Shown piece by piece: positions 5,401 to 7,705 of a DNA stretch of 7,705 nucleotides. The DNA lies in NCBI GenBank assembly GCA_031405895.1, contig JANOFL010000334.1:1-7705 (forward strand), read 5' to 3'. The DNA is from BJ22 sp031405895 (GTDB taxonomy: Bacteria; Planctomycetota; Planctomycetia; Pirellulales; Pirellulaceae). A model generated the notes under the pieces. It saw only the letters and a program-made list of their open reading frames with translations, was not told the DNA's origin and searched no databases. The stretch's first letter is position 1, and the number at the start of each line of letters is the position of its first letter. The position numbers and the translations under genes were made by a program.

Positions 5401-7428
5401 TCCGACGGCAATTGTCGTTTCAGTGCGAGTGAAGGCGACACGCCGATTGCAGGCGTGACGATGCAGCTGCTTGACGCCAACGGCAACGTGCTCGCCACGG
5501 CTGTCACCGCGGCCAACGGCAGTTACCGCTTCGACAACCTGCTGCCTGGCACCTACAGCGTCCGACAGCTCCAGCCCGGCCAGTACTTCACCGAAGGCCA
5601 GCGGACCGGTCAGGTCTTCGCAGGCGAGGAGGGTACCGGCGTCGACACGGTCGCCAATATCATCTCAGGCATCACGATCAACTCGGGCCAGAACCTGATC
5701 CAGTACGACTTTTGCGAAGTCAAGGCCGCCGAGATTCACGGCCGCGTCTGGGAAGACGGCCCAGCCTTCGAGAACGAAACCGGCGTCGTGCCGGCCGGCT
5801 ACCGCGGCCAGCGCGACGGCATCTACCAGGCCGGCACCGACACGCCGCTGGCCGGCGTCACGATGCGGCTCTACTGGTACATCGATCCGGTCGCCGGCGC
5901 GATTGCCCCGCGGCCCGTGCGGCTTTCCGAAGTCCTCGGAGCTGACTACGCACATCTCGGCTCGAACCCCAACGCTCCGGTCTGGATGCTCACCGACGCC
6001 AATGGCGAGTACCACTTCACAGGCCTGAAAGCCGGCAACTACATCGTGTTGCAGGAACAGCCGGGCGGCTACACCGACGCAAACGATGTCGTCGGGTCGA
6101 CCACCGGGTTCAGCTTTAACTCCGAGTTCCAGGCCGCGACGGCACCGCAAGCCCTCCTGTCGACCTTCAGCGTCAGCCAGGTAATGGACTCGGTCGCCAA
6201 CATCCGGATCAACGCCGGCGGTATCTCGGTGCAGAACAACTTCACCGAAGTCCGCGCCTTCGCCCAGCCCGACGTGCCGTTCTTCCCGCCGACTTCCGAT
6301 CCGCCAATTCGCGTTGGCAACCCGCAGACGCCATTCGCTCCGCTGGGCGGCCTGCCGGGCCTCGGTGGTTCGATGCCGGGCATCTTCACGCGGATGATCG
6401 GAACCTCGCGTGGGGGCGCCTTCCAGGTCGGTGCCAACGCGGGCGAACCGTTCACCTGGCACCTCAGCGTGATCAACGCAGGCCAGCCCCGGGCCGCCGG
6501 CGAAGTCACCGGCGAAGGGACCCAGTGGCTGCAGGCCGCCTGGATCAACTCGGCCGACTGGGACCGCTACGTTCTCGACCAGGGCGAGTGGACCTTCGCC
6601 ACCATCACGGGTGAACAGGCCGAAGAGCTGGACCGCGCGACCGGGTTCGGCATGTTCGGCGGCGTGCCACTGGCGGGCGACTTCGATGGCGACGGAATCG
6701 ACGAGCTGGCGATCTGGCATGATGGTTACTGGATGATCGACATCAATCGCAACGGCCAGTGGGACCGCGAAGACCTGCTCGCCCGGCTCGGCGACGCCGA
6801 TGACACGCCGGTCGTGGGCGACTGGGACGGCGACGGCAAGACCGACATCGGGATTTACGGTCCGATCTGGGAAGGCGATGCCGAAGCGATTGCCAACGAG
6901 CCGGGCCTTCCCAATCCCGACAACCGCCTGCTGACCAAGCCCAAGAACGTTCCGCCGGCCGTCGCCGAAGGCACGAGCGGTGCCCGCTTCATGAAGCTGA
7001 CCGCCTACGGCACTCAGCGAGCCGATCTCGTCGATCACGTCTTCGGGATCGACGAGCACCGGATGGTCCCCGTCACGGGCGACTGGAACGGCAACGGCGT
7101 CCGCGCGATCGGGTCGTTTGAAGCCGGCCAGTGGCGGCTCGACATCAACGGCGACGGCCGCTTCGGCAGCGAAGACCGCACCGCAAGCTTCGGCCAGGCG
7201 GGCGACATTCCGCTGGTCGGCGACTTCGACGGCGACGGAATCTCGCAGCTTGCCGTCTATCGCGACGGCACCTGGATCATCGACGCCGACAACGACCAGC
7301 GGACGGGCGAAGGCGATGTGACGGTCGACTACGGCACAGCGGGCGACACCCCCGTCGTCGGCGACTGGAACGGCGACGGCGTCGACGACATCGCCCTCTA
7401 CCGCGCCAGCCAGAACGAGCTGAACTGA
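2407..7428 (+). CDS. giant LEPR-XLL-type surface protein with eight SdrD_B-like domains
   Basis: The 1673-residue product appears to be an extracellular structural or adhesive protein; no enzyme motif is seen. Residues 28-45 read RRCHFETMEPRRVLAADP, matching the planctomycete LEPR-XLL N-terminal motif. Residues about 44-265 form a beta-rich head without a family I can name. Eight SdrD_B/Cna-B-like domains follow, starting at 266, 395, 528, 645, 760, 876, 990 and 1109 (to about 1285). Each has an [IL]-[STCH]-G start, usually an acidic D/N-rich loop, a [ND]-[GE]-x-Y-x-F-type turn (as in DANGFYEFNNL), a G-x-Y-x-V strand, and ends [YN]-[DN]-F-[CGT]-E. A Pro/Gly-rich linker (about 1286-1335) leads to a region of unknown fold, then five GD[FW][DN]G[DN]G units (1419-1673) related to FG-GAP/VCBS-like Ca-binding repeats. 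The many Asp/Asn loops imply Ca2+-dependent rigidity. There is no classical hydrophobic signal peptide, LPXTG, PEP-CTERM or C-terminal membrane helix, so attachment is unexplained. The start is set by AGGGAGG. Domain class is sure; the biological role (adhesion, envelope layer) is inference. Confidence 0.93.
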   Translation: MGIIQRITRWGFGRSKPSSTPAARDNVRRCHFETMEPRRVLAADPVVAGVTYHEGDGGQDTQPDYFQVTFEGGSATTFLSSFTINGDQDGNGTVSHGDNIFDVGVGGPGVDGYHAFRFDAANSVGIAASDVLGLNVSADGLRLTVNIRDFQAGDKLAFTIDVDEIERFALDPVTSGVEFEGSTFAATFVDQHYTFRGQPVNITVPREFGNQPQQSGIFYDYYDQLIAEGTRIAGESLNVRADNNLGQQNRSAASIDVFELVPKPVTISGQVFHDEDADCMRDGTEQGIAGVQLTLQRLNTTTGNYETVGSTTTNANGQYQFGLNLNLQPGTYRVVETQPSGYLDVGAEAGKVAGVTSGTVQDDAQGNANVITSISIPLGGTAATNYDFCEVRPAQISGRVWHDRNDNGRIDGGEEGLANVLIRVTRTGAKDTLQPDPFAGTAPIFVRTGADGSYSVTGLPPGLYEVIEINNYPGQANPLAGYIDGQDSLGNVAGTASGVRSNDRFTQIELCADTAGVDYNFGELKPNTISGHVGLATPDGTCVDPSSSGYRPLAGVTIRLFDQAGSLVATTQTNAQGKYEFTGLRSGVYTVVEVQPAGYLDGEEDLGMVDGQARGQVGGDRFSGITLTSGQAGTQYNFCEHVPASISGHVWHDKNDNGVLESGEQRLGGVRIELFDAAGNRIADVRTDANGFYEFNNLYEGTYSVREIQPTGFADGKDSLGTVGGTRRGDGSTNDQFRNVVLRGGDRGVNYDFGEIRLGSLTGQVFGDVDGDCVFDASQGDRPIAGVTLILLDSGGNEVTRTVTDRDGRYAFDGLRPGTYTIREVQPDGYLDGEEFAGKVGSETRGTVTNDRISGITLTSGDQGVSYDFCEDVPAEICGVVYHDRNNNGVQDSGEEGIAGVVVKLLDANENVISEMVTDASGKYCFTGLRAGEYCVHESQPSGYVDGKDSLGSINGLRVGTLENDDFCNITIRGGQKGENYDFGEIRLASISGYSHVDSDGNCRFSASEGDTPIAGVTMQLLDANGNVLATAVTAANGSYRFDNLLPGTYSVRQLQPGQYFTEGQRTGQVFAGEEGTGVDTVANIISGITINSGQNLIQYDFCEVKAAEIHGRVWEDGPAFENETGVVPAGYRGQRDGIYQAGTDTPLAGVTMRLYWYIDPVAGAIAPRPVRLSEVLGADYAHLGSNPNAPVWMLTDANGEYHFTGLKAGNYIVLQEQPGGYTDANDVVGSTTGFSFNSEFQAATAPQALLSTFSVSQVMDSVANIRINAGGISVQNNFTEVRAFAQPDVPFFPPTSDPPIRVGNPQTPFAPLGGLPGLGGSMPGIFTRMIGTSRGGAFQVGANAGEPFTWHLSVINAGQPRAAGEVTGEGTQWLQAAWINSADWDRYVLDQGEWTFATITGEQAEELDRATGFGMFGGVPLAGDFDGDGIDELAIWHDGYWMIDINRNGQWDREDLLARLGDADDTPVVGDWDGDGKTDIGIYGPIWEGDAEAIANEPGLPNPDNRLLTKPKNVPPAVAEGTSGARFMKLTAYGTQRADLVDHVFGIDEHRMVPVTGDWNGNGVRAIGSFEAGQWRLDINGDGRFGSEDRTASFGQAGDIPLVGDFDGDGISQLAVYRDGTWIIDADNDQRTGEGDVTVDYGTAGDTPVVGDWNGDGVDDIALYRASQNELN
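3202..6261 (+). repeat. (A-B)x4 tandem array of SdrD_B-like domains
   Basis: Domain boundaries in DNA are A1 3202-3588, B1 3589-3987, A2 3988-4338, B2 4339-4683, A3 4684-5031, B3 5032-5373, A4 5374-5730, B4 5731 to about 6261. Lengths in residues are 129, 133, 117, 115, 116, 114, 119 and about 177. Type A domains have a Cys in the first acidic loop (DADC, DGTC, DGDC, DGNC) and end in FCE; A2 and A3 share GYLDGEE. Type B domains B1-B3 start with an HDxN(D/N)NG loop, carry DG[QK]DSLG and end in FGE. B4 is the enlarged, drifted last copy (DANDVVG, ending FTE). The two central A-B pairs (A2-B2 and A3-B3) are most alike, 232 and 230 residues, as expected if the array grew from the middle by duplication of the pair. 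Confidence 0.85.
6661..7428 (+). repeat. C-terminal Ca-loop repeat module, 47-residue period
   Basis: Five GD[FW][DN]G[DN]G loops begin their Asp at residues 1425, 1472, 1559, 1606 and 1653, i.e. spacings 47, 87, 47 and 47. Between them sit EF-hand/dockerin-like loops DINRNGQWDRED (1445-1456), DINGDGRFGSED (1579-1590) and DADNDQRTGEGD (1626-1637), with acidic or Asn residues at loop positions 1, 3, 5 and 12. In the long second unit the EF-like loop is replaced by a segment containing LPNPDNRLLTKPKNVPP and ADLVDHVFGIDE. The fifth unit is cut short by the stop codon, 21 residues from its first Asp. Confidence 0.85.
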
Positions 7429-7501
7429 CGAAGCGTAGAGCAATTGTCCTCAATTGCTCTGGAACCCTCTCTGCCGCGCCAGCCAGAACGAGTTGAGCTG
7501 A
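7394..7501 (+). repeat. duplicated 3' end of the giant gene
   Basis: The last 32 coding bases plus the stop (7394-7429) recur at 7465-7502. Both copies have CCCTCT, then 1 or 3 unmatched bases, then the identical 19-mer CCGCGCCAGCCAGAACGAG, then [CT]TGA[AG]CTGAC. The cores start at 7401 and 7474, an offset of 73 bases, so the second copy is not in the gene's frame and lies after the stop codon. A 10-bp hairpin sits between the copies. Confidence 0.8.
7437..7460. terminator. perfect 10-bp hairpin after the giant gene
   Basis: AGAGCAATTG (7437-7446) and CAATTGCTCT (7451-7460) pair perfectly around the loop TCCT, 8 bases after the stop codon. It is well placed to end or protect the transcript, but no T-tract follows (TGGAACCC), so it is not a textbook intrinsic terminator. 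Each arm also holds the 6-bp palindrome CAATTG. Confidence 0.5.
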
Positions 7502-7528
7502 CCGGTCCGTGGGGATCGTCGTTTGGAT

Positions 7529-7562
7529 GTTGGCAGCCGGGCGTCTTAACGCCAACGGCGTT
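7529..7562. repeat. overlapping small inverted repeats
   Basis: Three pairings share the same bases: GTTGGC (7529-7534) with GCCAAC (7551-7556); GGCGT (7540-7544) with ACGCC (7549-7553); and AACGCC (7548-7553) with GGCGTT (7557-7562). Only one can form at a time. This may be the remnant of a dispersed repeat or a leader structure of the gene starting at 7686. Confidence 0.4.
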
Positions 7563-7672
7563 GTATGGAACGGGAAACGATGTTGTAACCAAGTCGGTGG
7601 AGTTTCATATTGGCGTTCCACGAGCAGCTGTGCGACGGCGGAAGTAAGTCGCAGTGGCGCAAGGCTTTTCGT

Positions 7673-7678
7673 GGGAGG
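7673..7678 (+). promoter_or_regulatory. ribosome binding site of a gene running off the window
   Basis: GGGAGG stands 7 bases before ATG 7686. Together with the start codon it is the only evidence for a downstream gene. Confidence 0.4.
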
Positions 7679-7685
7679 CTTGGAC

Positions 7686-7705
7686 ATGGAGCGTCAATCA
7701 GCAGG
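7686..7705 (+). CDS. possible start of a downstream gene (partial)
   Basis: ATG at 7686 opens a frame reading MERQSA before the window ends, with GGGAGG at ideal spacing upstream. Six codons do not allow any family assignment. It is 257 bases past the giant gene's stop, with a hairpin and repeats between, so it is probably a separate transcription unit. Confidence 0.4.

Noticed and set aside
5665..7443. 592-codon open frame on the - strand
   Set aside because: It is the antisense shadow of the Asp/Gly-rich C-terminal module (repeated VAVPVADD, VAVDVD strings are GDxDG read backwards). There is no independent coding evidence.
7444..7647. 67-codon + strand frame after the giant gene
   Set aside because: It starts inside the 10-bp hairpin and runs through the duplicated 3' end and the small inverted repeats. 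It has no ribosome binding site, so its translation is probably repeat DNA.

Overview
The window looks like chromosomal DNA from a GC-rich member of the Planctomycetota, most likely of the Pirellulales type. The main evidence is the giant protein: its N-terminus carries the LEPR-XLL-like export or processing motif (here FETMEPRRVLAAD) that is typical of planctomycete surface proteins, followed by a long run of SdrD_B-type domains. A Tat-exported WD40 propeller and GC-rich imperfect palindromes between genes fit the same assignment. No lineage marker such as rRNA is present, so this is inference.

Layout, all on the + strand. (1) 1-241: G-rich upstream region with a four-run G-quadruplex-type motif and a C-tract; no convincing gene. 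(2) 242-808: pyrE, orotate phosphoribosyltransferase, from a GTG start. (3) 809-1263: 455 bases without a gene, holding a large imperfect palindrome (811-930), several short perfect palindromes, and a cluster of three GTCAGACCC repeats at 40/39-base spacing that runs into the ribosome binding site of the next gene. (4) 1264-2328: a Tat-signal, seven-repeat WD40 beta-propeller protein. (5) 2407-7428: a 1673-residue secreted or surface protein with an N-terminal LEPR-XLL-like motif, a beta-rich head, eight SdrD_B-like domains, a proline/glycine-rich linker, and a C-terminal Ca-loop repeat module with a strict 47-residue period. (6) 7429-7705: a perfect 10-bp hairpin, a second copy of the giant gene's last ~37 bases, overlapping small inverted repeats, and the probable first codons of another gene at 7686.

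pyrE is a housekeeping gene and seems functionally unrelated to what follows. The propeller and the giant protein are co-oriented, 78 bp apart, and both are predicted to act outside the cytoplasm, so they may be co-transcribed, although a weak hairpin lies between them. The most interesting structure is inside the giant protein. Its eight SdrD_B-like domains are not equivalent: they alternate between two types, (A-B)x4. Type A carries a conserved Cys pair and ends in FCE; the first three type B domains carry a DG[QK]DSLG motif and end in FGE. This indicates growth by duplication of a two-domain unit. The C-terminal module alternates D-x-[DN]-G-[DN]-G loops with EF-hand/dockerin-like loops at an exact 47-residue spacing, broken once by an enlargement of exactly 40 residues.
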